Made by a program: the position numbers and the translations under genes. The notes under the pieces were generated by a model. That model was not told where the DNA came from and did no database searches. It saw only the letters and a list, made by a program, of their open reading frames with translations. DNA of 18,439 nucleotides from JAIUZI01 sp041594355 (GTDB taxonomy: Bacteria > Pseudomonadota > Alphaproteobacteria > Rhodobacterales > Rhodobacteraceae): contig JBFHMM010000054.1 in NCBI GenBank assembly GCA_041594355.1, forward strand, positions 1-18,439. Reading direction: 5' to 3'. Below are positions 1-7,817 of this stretch, one piece after another (the stretch's first letter is position 1; the number at the start of each line of letters is the position of its first letter).

Positions 1-27
1 GGAATACTTGTTCGTCGTCTTGCTCAT
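1..27 (-). CDS. IS3-family transposase orfA, N-terminal start only
   Basis: Only nine codons are in the window, reading MSKTTNKYS from an ATG at 27-25. This matches the usual opening of IS3-family orfA proteins (MSKTTNK[FY]SPEVR...), which carry a helix-turn-helix that recognises the element ends. A GGATGGAG ribosome-binding stretch lies a few bases upstream. The gene continues beyond the left edge. Assignment rests on this short peptide plus the adjacent terminal repeat. Confidence 0.7.
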
Positions 28-80
28 GATGCTCCATCCTACTCAAGAGTTGGAGCCTCCGGCAAACCCGGCGCGGTTCA
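1..80 (-). mobile_element. Terminus of an IS3-family insertion sequence
   Basis: Read on the minus strand, the sequence beginning at 80 is TGAACCGCGCCGGGTTTGCC, a terminal inverted repeat of the type that bounds many IS3-family elements (TGAACC...), followed about 50 bases later by the start of a transposase orfA. The element therefore runs leftwards out of the window and its outer boundary is base 80. The other end and any target duplication lie outside, so I cannot tell whether it is intact. Family assignment is from recognition of the end and the encoded N-terminus. Confidence 0.75.
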
Positions 81-230
81 TAGCTCAGCTTTCCGTGACC
101 CGTCTGGGCAGATATTCAGTTCCGCTCCGGGGTCGAAACGGCGCCAAACGGTGTTCTTTACTTCCAAAAACGTGACAACTCGCGGCTTGGGTGCTTGGCC
201 ACGCTCAGTTTTAACAAAGACACAATGTTA

Positions 231-248
231 CTGTTACGACGCTGTTTC
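231..248 (+). promoter_or_regulatory. Putative Pho box upstream of the phnD-like operon
   Basis: CTGTTAC-GACG-CTGTTTC is a pair of 7-base direct repeats with an 11-base period, the layout of PhoB binding sites (consensus CTGTCAT-N4-CTGTCAT). Four of the seven bases in each repeat are the invariant CTGT. It lies 11 bases upstream of the palindromic operator at 259 and about 47 bases before the phnD-like start codon, where a PhoB-dependent activator site would be expected. A weak -10-like TCAAAT follows. Inference from pattern only. Confidence 0.5.
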
Positions 249-258
249 AATTCCATCA

Positions 259-274
259 AATCATTCGGATGAAT
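259..274. promoter_or_regulatory. Palindromic operator, copy 1 (probable PhnF site)
   Basis: AATCATTCGGATGAAT is one base away from the palindrome found before phnC and phnF (ATTCATTCGGATGAAT on the coding strand of those genes). GntR/UTRA repressors of the PhnF type bind short palindromes, and phnF is in this window, so PhnF is the natural candidate. The site lies directly downstream of a Pho-box-like repeat and ends 20 bases before the start codon, so bound repressor would block the expected transcription start. Confidence 0.65.
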
Positions 275-294
275 TTCATAATGAGGGAATCACC

Positions 295-1164
295 ATGAAA
301 CTTCGTTCTGTCCTGGCTGGCGCTGCGCTCGCGTTGACTGCCGCAGTCGCGGCACAAGCTGAAACCTGGAAACTGGCCGTAACTGATGTCGAAGGCATGG
401 AGCGCCTTCAGCTCGAGTGGGGGCCGTTCAAGGCCGCCCTTGAAGCGGCAACCGGTGATACGTTCGAGTTCTTTGCCGTGAACTCGCGCACAGCAGCCGC
501 GGAAGCTCTACGCGGCGAGACTGTTGATTTCGTGGTTTCCGGTCCTGCCGAGTATGTTGTTATCAACAAGCTCACCAACGCCACACCGATCATCGGCCTT
601 GGGCGTCCGGACTATCACTGCGCCATCGTTGTGCGCGCCGATAGCGGCATCAACACGGTCGCTGATCTGAAGGGTAAGACAGTCGCCTTCGGTGACATCG
701 GTTCAACGTCGAACATGCTTTGCCCGATGCAGGTTCTGGCCGACTATGGTCTCGACCCGGTCAACGATATCGAAAAGACGCACACCAGCCGCAACATTGC
801 CCATGAGGCACTAAAAAACGGCGATGTGGACGCGCTTGGTTCAAACGCGGGCAGCTGGCTGAGTGTTCGCAACAAGGAAACCGACCTGCCTTATGGGTTC
901 TTCAAGATGATCGCGCGTTCGGGTGACCTGCCCAACGACATGATCATGGTCGGCTCACACGTTCCGGCAGAAGCCGCCGCAGCGGTGCAGCAGGCAATCA
1001 TTGCACACAAGGACAGCATCATCGCCGGTATCACCGCGCATGAAGAGAACGACAAGTATGTCGGCATGGACCTCGTTGAGATCGAAGACAGTGCCTATAA
1101 CTATGTCCGTTCGATGTACGCAAACGCAGGCTATCCCCAGTTCGACACCTTTATCGGTGACTGA
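295..1164 (+). CDS. Phosphonate-type ABC transporter periplasmic binding protein (second system)
   Basis: Predicted 289-residue periplasmic protein of the PhnD/PtxB phosphate-phosphite-phosphonate binding family. The ATG at 295 is chosen because it follows a GAGGGA ribosome site and opens a clean signal peptide (about residues 1-23, ending AQA). The mature part shows the family pattern: VDFVVSGPAEYVV in the first lobe, then a VADLKGKTVAFGDIGSTSN segment, which is the ligand-loop region of these proteins. It is clearly different from the phnD of the main cluster at 9915-10814, which has FLGSSSY and ADPDSTSG at the same places, so a different ligand preference is likely. First gene of a coupled operon; the ATPase start overlaps its stop. 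Operator and Pho-like sites lie just upstream. Ligand is unknown. Confidence 0.85.
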   Translation: MKLRSVLAGAALALTAAVAAQAETWKLAVTDVEGMERLQLEWGPFKAALEAATGDTFEFFAVNSRTAAAEALRGETVDFVVSGPAEYVVINKLTNATPIIGLGRPDYHCAIVVRADSGINTVADLKGKTVAFGDIGSTSNMLCPMQVLADYGLDPVNDIEKTHTSRNIAHEALKNGDVDALGSNAGSWLSVRNKETDLPYGFFKMIARSGDLPNDMIMVGSHVPAEAAAAVQQAIIAHKDSIIAGITAHEENDKYVGMDLVEIEDSAYNYVRSMYANAGYPQFDTFIGD

Positions 1165-1975
1165 CTTGCCGGATGAAACACTGGCCGCTCGCACACGGCC
1201 AGACGGGATCGGGGCGGAGAAATTCGCCCCGGTCTTGCCTGTGGATTTGCGGGTGAGGGGGCTGGCGAAAAGCTTTGCTGGAACGTCGATCTTCAAAGAT
1301 GTCTCTTTTGGTCTGTCGCGCGGGGAGGCTGTGGCCATCGTCGGGGCGAACGGGACAGGAAAATCTACTTTGCTGCGATGCTTGATGGGGGTGATCCCTG
1401 CCGATGCGGGATCGATTGATGTGCTGGGAACGGATGTGCGCAGCACTTCAAGTTCGGGCCTGCGTGCCATGCGAGCGCAGATGGGGCTGGTCAGCCAAAA
1501 GCACAATTTGGTGCCGCGCCTTTCGGTCCTGTCCAACGTAGTGCAAGGTCTTTTGGGACAAAAGCCGGGTGTTAGACATTGGGGCCAGAGTTTTGCGCCG
1601 AGGGCCTCGCGTGAAGCCGCCATGGCGGCTTTGGAAAAGGTGGGGTTGGCCCATCTTGGAACACGGCGCGCCGACCGCCTGTCAGGCGGGCAATCACAGC
1701 GCGTGGCCATCGCACGGGCACTGGTCGGGAAACCCCGGATTCTGATCGCGGATGAGCCGACCGCCTCGCTGGACCCGGCCGCGGGCGAAGATGTCATGGA
1801 CCTCTTCTTTGACCTCGCCAAGCAAGAAGGTGTGACGGTGATCTTCATCTCGCATAACATAGATCATGCGCTCAAATACGGGGAGCGCGTGCTTGGTCTG
1901 GCACATGGCGGCATGCCTTTGGACTCGCGGGCGGCCAGCCTGAACCCAGCACAATTGCGAGGGCTTTATGACTGA
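1157..1975 (+). CDS. Phosphonate-type ABC transporter ATP-binding protein
   Basis: PhnC-like ATPase, about 272 residues, powering the importer formed with its neighbours. Visible motifs are Walker A GANGTGKST, a Q-loop GLVSQKHNLVPRLSVL, signature LSGGQSQRVAIARAL, Walker B ILIADEPTASLDP and H-loop FISHNID. The start is uncertain: GTG at 1157 overlaps the preceding stop and TTG at 1166 is an alternative; neither has a strong ribosome site, and a later GTG near 1222 begins just before the conserved domain. The longer in-frame ATG at 1001 is inside the binding-protein gene and is rejected. The stop overlaps the permease start by eight bases. Confidence 0.85.
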   Translation: MTDLPDETLAARTRPDGIGAEKFAPVLPVDLRVRGLAKSFAGTSIFKDVSFGLSRGEAVAIVGANGTGKSTLLRCLMGVIPADAGSIDVLGTDVRSTSSSGLRAMRAQMGLVSQKHNLVPRLSVLSNVVQGLLGQKPGVRHWGQSFAPRASREAAMAALEKVGLAHLGTRRADRLSGGQSQRVAIARALVGKPRILIADEPTASLDPAAGEDVMDLFFDLAKQEGVTVIFISHNIDHALKYGERVLGLAHGGMPLDSRAASLNPAQLRGLYD

Positions 1976-2774
1976 CGCATCACTGCCTGCCCGGTATGAG
2001 CGCCCCTCGGCGCTGGCCTTTCTTGGCTATGCCGCAGCCATCGCGATTATTCTGTGGTCCTTTGCTGGAGCTGGCTTTTCCATAGACAAAGTCATTTCAT
2101 CTCCACCGCGTTTTGCCGATTTCCTGGACCGCGCCTTTCCACCCAATCTGGAACCACAGGTGCTGGTGCGATTAGGTTGGAAGATGCTGGAGACCTTGCA
2201 GATTGCGCTTGCAGGTGCGGTCATTGGGATCATCCTGTCTGTGCCAGTGGCGCTTTTGGCCGCGCATGGGTTGATCGCGCCAAATTGGGTCAACCAGATT
2301 GTGCGCACGAGCCTGGGGTTCATCCGCGCCGTGCCGGATATTGCCTGGGCATTGGTCTTTGTCGTCGCTGTGGGACTTGGGCCTTTCGCAGGGATGCTGG
2401 CAATTGTCATCGACACAATCGGCTTTTGCGGCAGGTTTTTTGCCGATGATATGGAGGCGGCCGAAAAAGGCCCGGCTGAGGGCCTGGCCGCGACAGGCGC
2501 GCGCAAACTGGATGTGGTCGCCTGCGCCACCATTCCAGCGGCGATGCCGGCTTTCATTTCGACTTCGCTCTTTGCGACGGAAAAGGCAGTCCGGTCCTCG
2601 ACTATCCTGGGCCTTGTGGGGGCCGGAGGCGTCGGGATCGAGTTGAAGGTCGGCTTTGACCTCTTTGATTATCCGACGGCCATGACAGTCATCCTGATGA
2701 TCGCCGTTGTGGTCATCTCAATCGAATACCTTTCGGGCTGGGCCCGGACGAAAATCATCGGAGAGCAACGTTGA
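1968..2774 (+). CDS. Phosphonate-type ABC transporter permease
   Basis: PhnE-like inner-membrane permease, 268 residues, with about six hydrophobic segments. The EAA-loop region is visible as GPAEGLAATGARKLDVVACATIPAAMP, followed by the typical S-S-T-ILGLVGAGGVG block that defines PhnE-family permeases. Unlike the main cluster, which has two permease genes, this system has one, so it would be a homodimer. ATG overlaps the ATPase stop and its own TGA is part of a TTGA overlap with the methyltransferase start. Function assigned from family features; substrate unknown. Confidence 0.85.
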   Translation: MTDASLPARYERPSALAFLGYAAAIAIILWSFAGAGFSIDKVISSPPRFADFLDRAFPPNLEPQVLVRLGWKMLETLQIALAGAVIGIILSVPVALLAAHGLIAPNWVNQIVRTSLGFIRAVPDIAWALVFVVAVGLGPFAGMLAIVIDTIGFCGRFFADDMEAAEKGPAEGLAATGARKLDVVACATIPAAMPAFISTSLFATEKAVRSSTILGLVGAGGVGIELKVGFDLFDYPTAMTVILMIAVVVISIEYLSGWARTKIIGEQR

Positions 2775-3436
2775 ACGTTACGCCTAAGACCGACACAGCG
2801 GATCAGCATTGGAGCAAGATCTGGAACGAGATCGAAGAAGGTTCGAAATGGTTGACGCCCGAGCCGGATGTGAAACGCTGGGCAGAGGGGCTGACCCCCG
2901 GTGCGACCATACTTGATCTCGGAGCAGGTGTGGGGCGGCATGCCCTTTCGCTTCAAGCCGCCGGTTTCGAGCTGACCGCGCTCGATGCCGCCCCCGAGGG
3001 CCTGGCCGAGATCGACAAAGCCGGCACCGGCGTGAAGACCACGCTGGGCAGAATGGATGATCTGCCGTTTGAGGATGGCGCTTTCGACCATTTGCTGAGT
3101 TGGAACGTGATCTATCACGGCGATGAAACGGTGCTGCTCAACACGATCAGCGAGGTGCGTCGGGTCTTGAAACCCGGCGGGACATTCATGCTGACGATGC
3201 TGTCCAAGCGTCGCCTTTGGATTGACCGCGAAAAGCTGAATGGCCCGCGCGAGATTTCGCGAAACACCTGGGTATTCGATGAAGACAAATCCGACAAACG
3301 CCACCCGCACTACTATTGCGGCGCGGTGGAGATGCTCGCCCTCTTTCAGGGGTTCGAGGTGATGTGGATGGAAGACCGCGAGCACGAAAAGCCCGGCTCC
3401 TGGCACTGGCACCTCATTCTGGAGCGTCAGGCATGA
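2771..3436 (+). CDS. Class I SAM-dependent methyltransferase
   Basis: Predicted 221-residue cytosolic methyltransferase of the Methyltransf_11/25 type. The SAM-binding motif I is ILDLGAGVG at residues 47-55, followed by an acidic ribose-binding LTALDA, then DLPFEDGAFDHLLSWNVIYH (motif II region) and RRVLKPGGTFMLTM (post-motif III). Translation appears to start at TTG 2771, which overlaps the permease stop (TTGA), so it is coupled to the transporter. Its position between a phosphonate importer and a PhnM-like hydrolase suggests it acts on an imported phosphonate or a breakdown product, but the methyl acceptor cannot be read from the sequence. It is not a known member of the C-P lyase pathway. 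Confidence 0.85.
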   Translation: MNVTPKTDTADQHWSKIWNEIEEGSKWLTPEPDVKRWAEGLTPGATILDLGAGVGRHALSLQAAGFELTALDAAPEGLAEIDKAGTGVKTTLGRMDDLPFEDGAFDHLLSWNVIYHGDETVLLNTISEVRRVLKPGGTFMLTMLSKRRLWIDREKLNGPREISRNTWVFDEDKSDKRHPHYYCGAVEMLALFQGFEVMWMEDREHEKPGSWHWHLILERQA

Positions 3437-4647
3437 TCCAGACCTTTGTGGGGGCAGAGGTCTATTTGCCCGGAGAGATCGCGGACACAACCGTCACGAT
3501 GGACGAAGGCGAAATTGTCGAAATCGGCGGCCCGGTTCAGGGCCTCGAAATCGAAGCGCGTGGCAAGATCCTCGCACCCGCGCTGATCGACGTTCACGGC
3601 GACGCGTTCGAGCGGCAAGTCATGCCACGCCCGGGCGTATTTTTCCCCATGGAAACCGCTGTGTTGGAAACCGACCGACAGTTGGCGGCTAACGGTATTG
3701 CGACGACCTATCATTCTATCACGCTGAGCTATGAACCCGGCCTGCGCAGCGTCGAGCGTGGCCGGACCATGATGCAAGCCATTCTTGATCTGGCACCGCG
3801 CCTAACGGTCGAAAACAGGTTTCAGCTTCGCTGGGAAACCTTCGCCTTTGAGGCACTGGACACCCTCGACTGGGCGATGGACGCGCCTCTAACACCTTCT
3901 CTTGCTTTCAACGACCATTTATCGATGGCGATGCGCAGTGACGATACAGTGATGCAGGAACGGCCTTTTGAGCACAGCCAAGAGTTCGAGGTGATGGACC
4001 TGAGCGACTCGGCCCTGTTCGAAAAGCGTTATCGCAAGCATACGGAACGGTCGGGCTTAGACTATGACGACCACAAGGCGCTGGTCCACAAGGTCTGGAA
4101 CCGAAGGCCCGAGGTTGTGGAAACAATGCAAAGCGTGGCGGCGAAGGCGCGCGCCAAGGGCATACCAATGTTGAGCCACGACGACACTCAGGCCGAAACA
4201 CGCCGGTTTTATAACGGCATTGGGGCATTTACGTCTGAGTTCCCGATGACGATGGGTCCAGTTGAGCAAGCACGCACCAACGGTGATCTGATCGTCTTCG
4301 GATCGCCCAATGCGGTGCGCGGTGGCAGCCATATCGGTTCGCTTGGGGCTGGTGACATGGTTGAAGCAGGGCTGTGTGATGCCCTGGCCTCTGACTATTA
4401 CTACCCTGCCATGCTGGCAGCGGTGGACCGTTTGGATCGGGAGAAACGGGCAGATCGATCGACACTGTGGTCGTTGATCTCAAGCGGTCCGGCGCGGGCC
4501 ATGGGATTGGACGACCGTGGTGAAATCGCCGTTGGCAAACGGGCTGATCTTGTGCTGGTTGACTGGCCCAAGGGTCAACCCCCCGTGATCCAAGGAACGT
4601 GGGTGAGTGGCCGCTGCGCCTATCGCGGGATTCCGCTGGCTGCATGA
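3433..4647 (+). CDS. Divergent PhnM-like amidohydrolase (paralogue of PhnM)
   Basis: 404 residues, amidohydrolase superfamily. PhnM hydrolyses alpha-D-ribose 1-methylphosphonate 5-triphosphate to the monophosphate and pyrophosphate. Shared PhnM features: LIDVHGD at 52-57 with H55 and D57, MPRPGVFFPM, a SHDD motif, GSPNAVRGGSHIG and ASDYYYPAML. Two motifs differ: the PhnM sequence EHRLHLRCE is here ENRFQLRWE (N128, Q131 replace the histidines), and MDHxPGQ is NDHLSMA at 160-166. An insertion of roughly 25 residues lies after it. So it is unlikely to be a simple duplicate of the PhnM at 11744-12907; a different substrate is plausible. ATG overlaps the methyltransferase stop (ATGA). Confidence 0.8.
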   Translation: MIQTFVGAEVYLPGEIADTTVTMDEGEIVEIGGPVQGLEIEARGKILAPALIDVHGDAFERQVMPRPGVFFPMETAVLETDRQLAANGIATTYHSITLSYEPGLRSVERGRTMMQAILDLAPRLTVENRFQLRWETFAFEALDTLDWAMDAPLTPSLAFNDHLSMAMRSDDTVMQERPFEHSQEFEVMDLSDSALFEKRYRKHTERSGLDYDDHKALVHKVWNRRPEVVETMQSVAAKARAKGIPMLSHDDTQAETRRFYNGIGAFTSEFPMTMGPVEQARTNGDLIVFGSPNAVRGGSHIGSLGAGDMVEAGLCDALASDYYYPAMLAAVDRLDREKRADRSTLWSLISSGPARAMGLDDRGEIAVGKRADLVLVDWPKGQPPVIQGTWVSGRCAYRGIPLAA

Positions 4648-5117
4648 CGTTCAACCGGGTCTACTTGCCTGCCATCGGCCTCGGGATCACGCAGATCATG
4701 GGCTATGGCACGTCGATGTATGCCTATGCGGTTCTGTTGCCGCATATGGCGACGGATCTTCTGGCGTTGTCGCTGCAACTGAGCGGGTTTGCGGTGATCT
4801 TGTCCGCTGGGTTTACCGTGCAGTGTATCCTGATCGCCGCGGTAATCTATGGCAAGGGCGACGGGATCAAAACGGTTATACGCGGGACGCTGCCGCTCGC
4901 GCTCTTTGGGCACAAGGGTTATGGCGCGCGACTTGGCTGGATCGCCTCGGTTTCAATGGCAGTCAACGCGACCGCGCCGGTTGTCTTTGCCTGGCTCACG
5001 CAGATCTACGGTGGCCGGTGGAGCTTTGTTGTCATGGCGCTTTGCGTAGCTGTCGCATTCCTCGCTTACCTGAAAATCGAAGATCCAAGGGAAGATCCCG
5101 CTTATGACTCCGCTTAA
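4644..5117 (+). pseudogene. Internally deleted MFS transporter
   Basis: Open frame of 157 codons coupled to the upstream gene by an ATGA overlap. The first ~32 residues (NRVYLPAIGLGITQIMGYG, then YAVLLPHMATDL) match the start of a 12-helix MFS transporter, and the rest (from about residue 34) matches the last third, including the VIRGTLPLALFG and GYGARLG stretches near the C-terminal helices. Family members are around 400 residues, so helices about 2-8 are missing, apparently by an in-frame deletion that kept start, stop and couplings. Transport function is almost certainly lost. Alternatively it could be a small membrane protein with a new role, which I consider less likely. Confidence 0.7.
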
Positions 5118-5919
5118 AATTGGTGCCTGTCTTGCACCGCATGAAATCGCCGACCACCGTGATTGGCTTTTTGACCAGAGCCGCGACATCGAATTGCAGG
5201 GTTTCAGTACTCACAAAGACCTTGCCCTTGAGTTTGAGGACCGCATTGCCGCCGCGAAAGAGGCGCTGAAGGGTTTTGACGGGCGGCTCGGGATGCACGG
5301 GCCCTATGAGGGGCTCGACATGGACAACAAGGACCCCGAGCTACGTCCCCTGATCACCGCAAGGTATCTCAAGGCGCTTGAGGCCGCGGAGCGGGTCGGC
5401 GCGCGACAAATGGTGCTGCATTCGCCCTATTCCCGTTGGTACGCGTGGAATCGACTGAGCAAACCGAACTACTGGGAGACCAAGCTGGCCCGCATCCATG
5501 ATGTGATGAGGCCCGTGGTCAAAGCGGCAGAAGCGGCAGGGATCACATTGGTGATCGAGAACATACTCGATGTGGACCCGGCCAGCCGCCGTGCCATGGT
5601 CGATAGCTTTGACAGCGATGCCATTGCCCTGTCCATCGACACCGGCCACGCACATCTGGCACGCCGCATGTCCGGTGCTCCGCCTGTTGATTACTTTGTG
5701 CGCGATGCGGGCTATCAGTTGCAACATGTTCACTTGCAAGACCTCGACGGTCACGCCGATCGGCACTGGGCTCCGGGAGAAGGCGAAATTCACTGGCAAG
5801 AGGTCTTCCGCGCGCTGTCCGAGTGCGCATCCGCGCCACATCTGGTGCTGGAGCTTCGCCGCAAATCTGACATCCCTCAGGGGTTTTCCTATTTGAAAGG
5901 CCTTGGGCTTGTAGAATAA
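5104..5919 (+). CDS. Sugar phosphate isomerase/epimerase-like TIM-barrel protein
   Basis: 271 residues of the AP-endonuclease-2-like TIM barrel family, cytosolic, usually divalent-metal dependent. The ligand positions are recognisable: HGPYE at 65-69, H106 in MVLHSPY, E152 in LVIEN, D179-T-G-H182, H208-V-H210 with D213, a GEGEI loop at 225-229 and a C-terminal E in LVLELR. Members interconvert sugars, act as endonucleases or open sugar derivatives, so no reaction can be named. As the last gene of a phosphonate operon it may handle the ribose phosphate produced by C-P lyase, since phnN and phnP are absent. ATG overlaps the preceding stop by 14 bases; no clear terminator follows it. Confidence 0.8.
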   Translation: MTPLKIGACLAPHEIADHRDWLFDQSRDIELQGFSTHKDLALEFEDRIAAAKEALKGFDGRLGMHGPYEGLDMDNKDPELRPLITARYLKALEAAERVGARQMVLHSPYSRWYAWNRLSKPNYWETKLARIHDVMRPVVKAAEAAGITLVIENILDVDPASRRAMVDSFDSDAIALSIDTGHAHLARRMSGAPPVDYFVRDAGYQLQHVHLQDLDGHADRHWAPGEGEIHWQEVFRALSECASAPHLVLELRRKSDIPQGFSYLKGLGLVE

Positions 5920-6044
5920 CAGCTCGTGCAAAGCGCCCCTTTCGAACTGACAAGCGCATCTTTCCGAGGTGCAGAGGTGGCAAAGGGGTGCTGCCGGCCC
6001 ACGGCTCTCACATTCAGTCTGGAAAGGAGCTTGGCGGCGCAGCA

Positions 6045-6624
6045 TCATCGCTCGTGGTTGTCATTGCGGTGCAGTATTGTCGCAATTTTTGCCAGGACCG
6101 TTCCAGCCAGCGCCAGCAAGCCGAGTATCAGCCTGAACCAGAAAGCGATGGCGGCGATGACCAGGATAATGCGCCAGACATGTGCGCAGAATGATAGCGC
6201 CTTCATCTCCGCCTTTTGCGCGCCCGATCATAACCATTTCGACGGCACCGCCCGGCATCGCGCTCAAAAGCGCGGTCACGCGCGATTGGCCGCCAATCCG
6301 GCGGAGATAAGCCAGAACGATAAAGGCTGACAGGGCAACGCAGAGGACAAGCCCGGCAATCGACACGACCCATTAGCCCAGATGTTCAAACGTGTCGGGT
6401 TTGAAACCAGAGCCCAGCATCACACCGATGATCGCGACCACGTAGGGCCGTGCCTTTTCCGGACCTGACAGGTTCCATCCTGCGAGCGTGCCAACTAGCG
6501 TGACCACAATCGCGCCGAGCATCCACGGAAGCGGCAGGTTCAGAGCGTAGAACAGAACTCCACCGGAAGTGCCGAGCGCGATTGTCGCCAGTACGGGCGT
6601 GTATGTTGCCAGAGCGGGGGGCAT
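6045..6624 (-). pseudogene. Broken AbrB-type membrane protein (PF05145-like)
   Basis: The product opens MPPALATYTPVLATIALGT and continues with GGVLFYALNLPLPWMLGAIV, typical of the AbrB/ammonia-monooxygenase-like duplicated membrane family (about 350 residues, two repeats). An ochre codon interrupts the frame after KPDTFEHLG (near 6374), and the frame shifts again near RAKGGDEGAIIL, where the next frame continues AHVWRIILVIAAIAFWFR to the stop at 6045. Only the first half of the family is present. It directly follows the decayed GNAT gene. Non-functional; family name is from recognition, without a search. Confidence 0.7.
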
Positions 6625-7179
6625 CGCGGCAGTTTGATGCGGAACAGGACCTCTTTCCCGTCACCATGGGCCGGCAGTTTATTGCGGTGCGTGACCGGTC
6701 GCCCGCCGTTTTTCTGGATCACGCGAACAGATGCGATATTCTCGGGATGAGCGGTGAGATCTACCGTTGTCAGACCCACGCCCTGTGCCTCTGGCAGGAT
6801 TGCGCCAAGCGCAAATGTTGCCAGCCCTTCACGCCTGCGCTACGGGACAACAGCATAGCCAATATGCCCAAGGCATGTCGGCGGCAGAGCTTTGGTGCCG
6901 TGCTGCCACCTCAGCTCGATACTGCCGCAAAACCCGTCGCACCAAATCCAACGGCGAAAACTTGGCAGGCGCTTCACGAAGCTGGCATCGGGCAGTTGGA
7001 TTTCACGGCGACGCGCGTCCGGATCATTGAGTGACGCCAAAAACGCATCGGCATCTTTGGCAATTGCTTCCAATTCTTCCGCCGACGCCCTGGGGGCGGG
7101 TCGTGCGCGGAGATCAGCCGGTTTCCAGCGCTGTGCGATAGGCGTCCAGATACTCCAAAGAGGGCGTGACCAGTTGCAT
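6625..7179 (-). pseudogene. Broken GNAT-family N-acetyltransferase
   Basis: The frame starts MQLVTPSLEYLDAYRTALETG just after the upstream acetyltransferase stop, shifts frame near 7114-7122, and resumes as ADLRARPAPRASAEELEAIA. The body contains RRWIWCDGFCGSIELRWQ and GHIGYAVVP, as in a GNAT acetyltransferase family. An amber codon at 6840-6842 stands where a tryptophan is expected (VVPW...), after which homology continues (RRREGLATFALGAILP, then VIQKNGG). Its own stop is lost and it runs into the next gene. Two independent lesions make it inactive. Confidence 0.75.
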
Positions 7180-7806
7180 CTAGCGATACTTTTCGATGAA
7201 TGCGTCAATGTGTAACGTGCGTATATCAGGTAAGGCATCCTTGTAGGTATCATGGCTCCAATCCCAAACGGCGATCTCTTGCCAAGCGTCAGCTTGTAGT
7301 TCGGTGAAACGCCGTTTGATGATCCGTGCCGGAACGCCTCCAACCACTGTGTAAGGGGCCACATCTTTGGTCACGACCGCACCCGCGCCGATCACCGCAC
7401 CTGTGCCAATGGTCACGCCAGCCGTTACCGTCACCCCGTGCCCGATCCAGACATCATGGCCAATGGTCACCCAATCCGCCTTGCGCCATTCAAAGAAGTC
7501 ATAGTCATCCGTGCCCAGCCCATAGGCTTCGGCACGATAGGCGGAATGATGTTGCACCGCGCGACATGTGGGGTGATTTCCGGGGTTGATGCGCGCGGCG
7601 TTTGCGATCGAGCACATTTTGCCGATCGTCGTCCAGACAACATGGCAATCCTTGGCGATATAGGGCCAATCCCCCATAGAGCCATGCCGCAGCATCGTTC
7701 CCTTGCCGACCTCGGTCCACATACCCAGCTCGAAGTCATCGACAAGAGCGCTGTCATGGTTCATTGGGTCTTCAGACAATGCGGTTTTGGATCCGGCTCC
7801 GGCCAT
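7180..7806 (-). CDS. Left-handed beta-helix acetyltransferase of phosphonate clusters
   Basis: 208 residues, hexapeptide-repeat (LbH) acyltransferase related to CatB/xenobiotic acetyltransferases. The signature repeats are in VTIGHDVWIGHGVTVTAGV and IGTGAVIGAGAVV, with NPGNHPT and a catalytic-type histidine in AVQHHSAYR. The C-terminal helical DWSHDTYKDALPDI...IDAFIEKY fits the subgroup described as the phosphonate-metabolism hexapeptide transferase (TIGR03308), which is found in alphaproteobacterial phn loci. The substrate of this subgroup is not established; acetylation of an aminophosphonate is a guess. ATG at 7806 follows a GGAG site. Probably the last intact gene of the phnC operon. Confidence 0.85.
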   Translation of the reverse strand: MAGAGSKTALSEDPMNHDSALVDDFELGMWTEVGKGTMLRHGSMGDWPYIAKDCHVVWTTIGKMCSIANAARINPGNHPTCRAVQHHSAYRAEAYGLGTDDYDFFEWRKADWVTIGHDVWIGHGVTVTAGVTIGTGAVIGAGAVVTKDVAPYTVVGGVPARIIKRRFTELQADAWQEIAVWDWSHDTYKDALPDIRTLHIDAFIEKYR

Positions 7807-7817
7807 TTGGGTGTCTC

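Noticed and set aside
151..294. Upstream extension of the first binding protein
   Set aside because: The added residues show no homology; the ATG at 295 has a ribosome site and signal peptide, and the extension would cover the operator and Pho-like site.
955..1860. 301-codon open frame on the minus strand
   Set aside because: It lies opposite the binding-protein and ATPase genes, has no recognisable domain and its composition is that of an antisense shadow.
5341..6048. 235-codon minus-strand open frame over the isomerase
   Set aside because: Mostly antisense to a well-supported gene; no family features.
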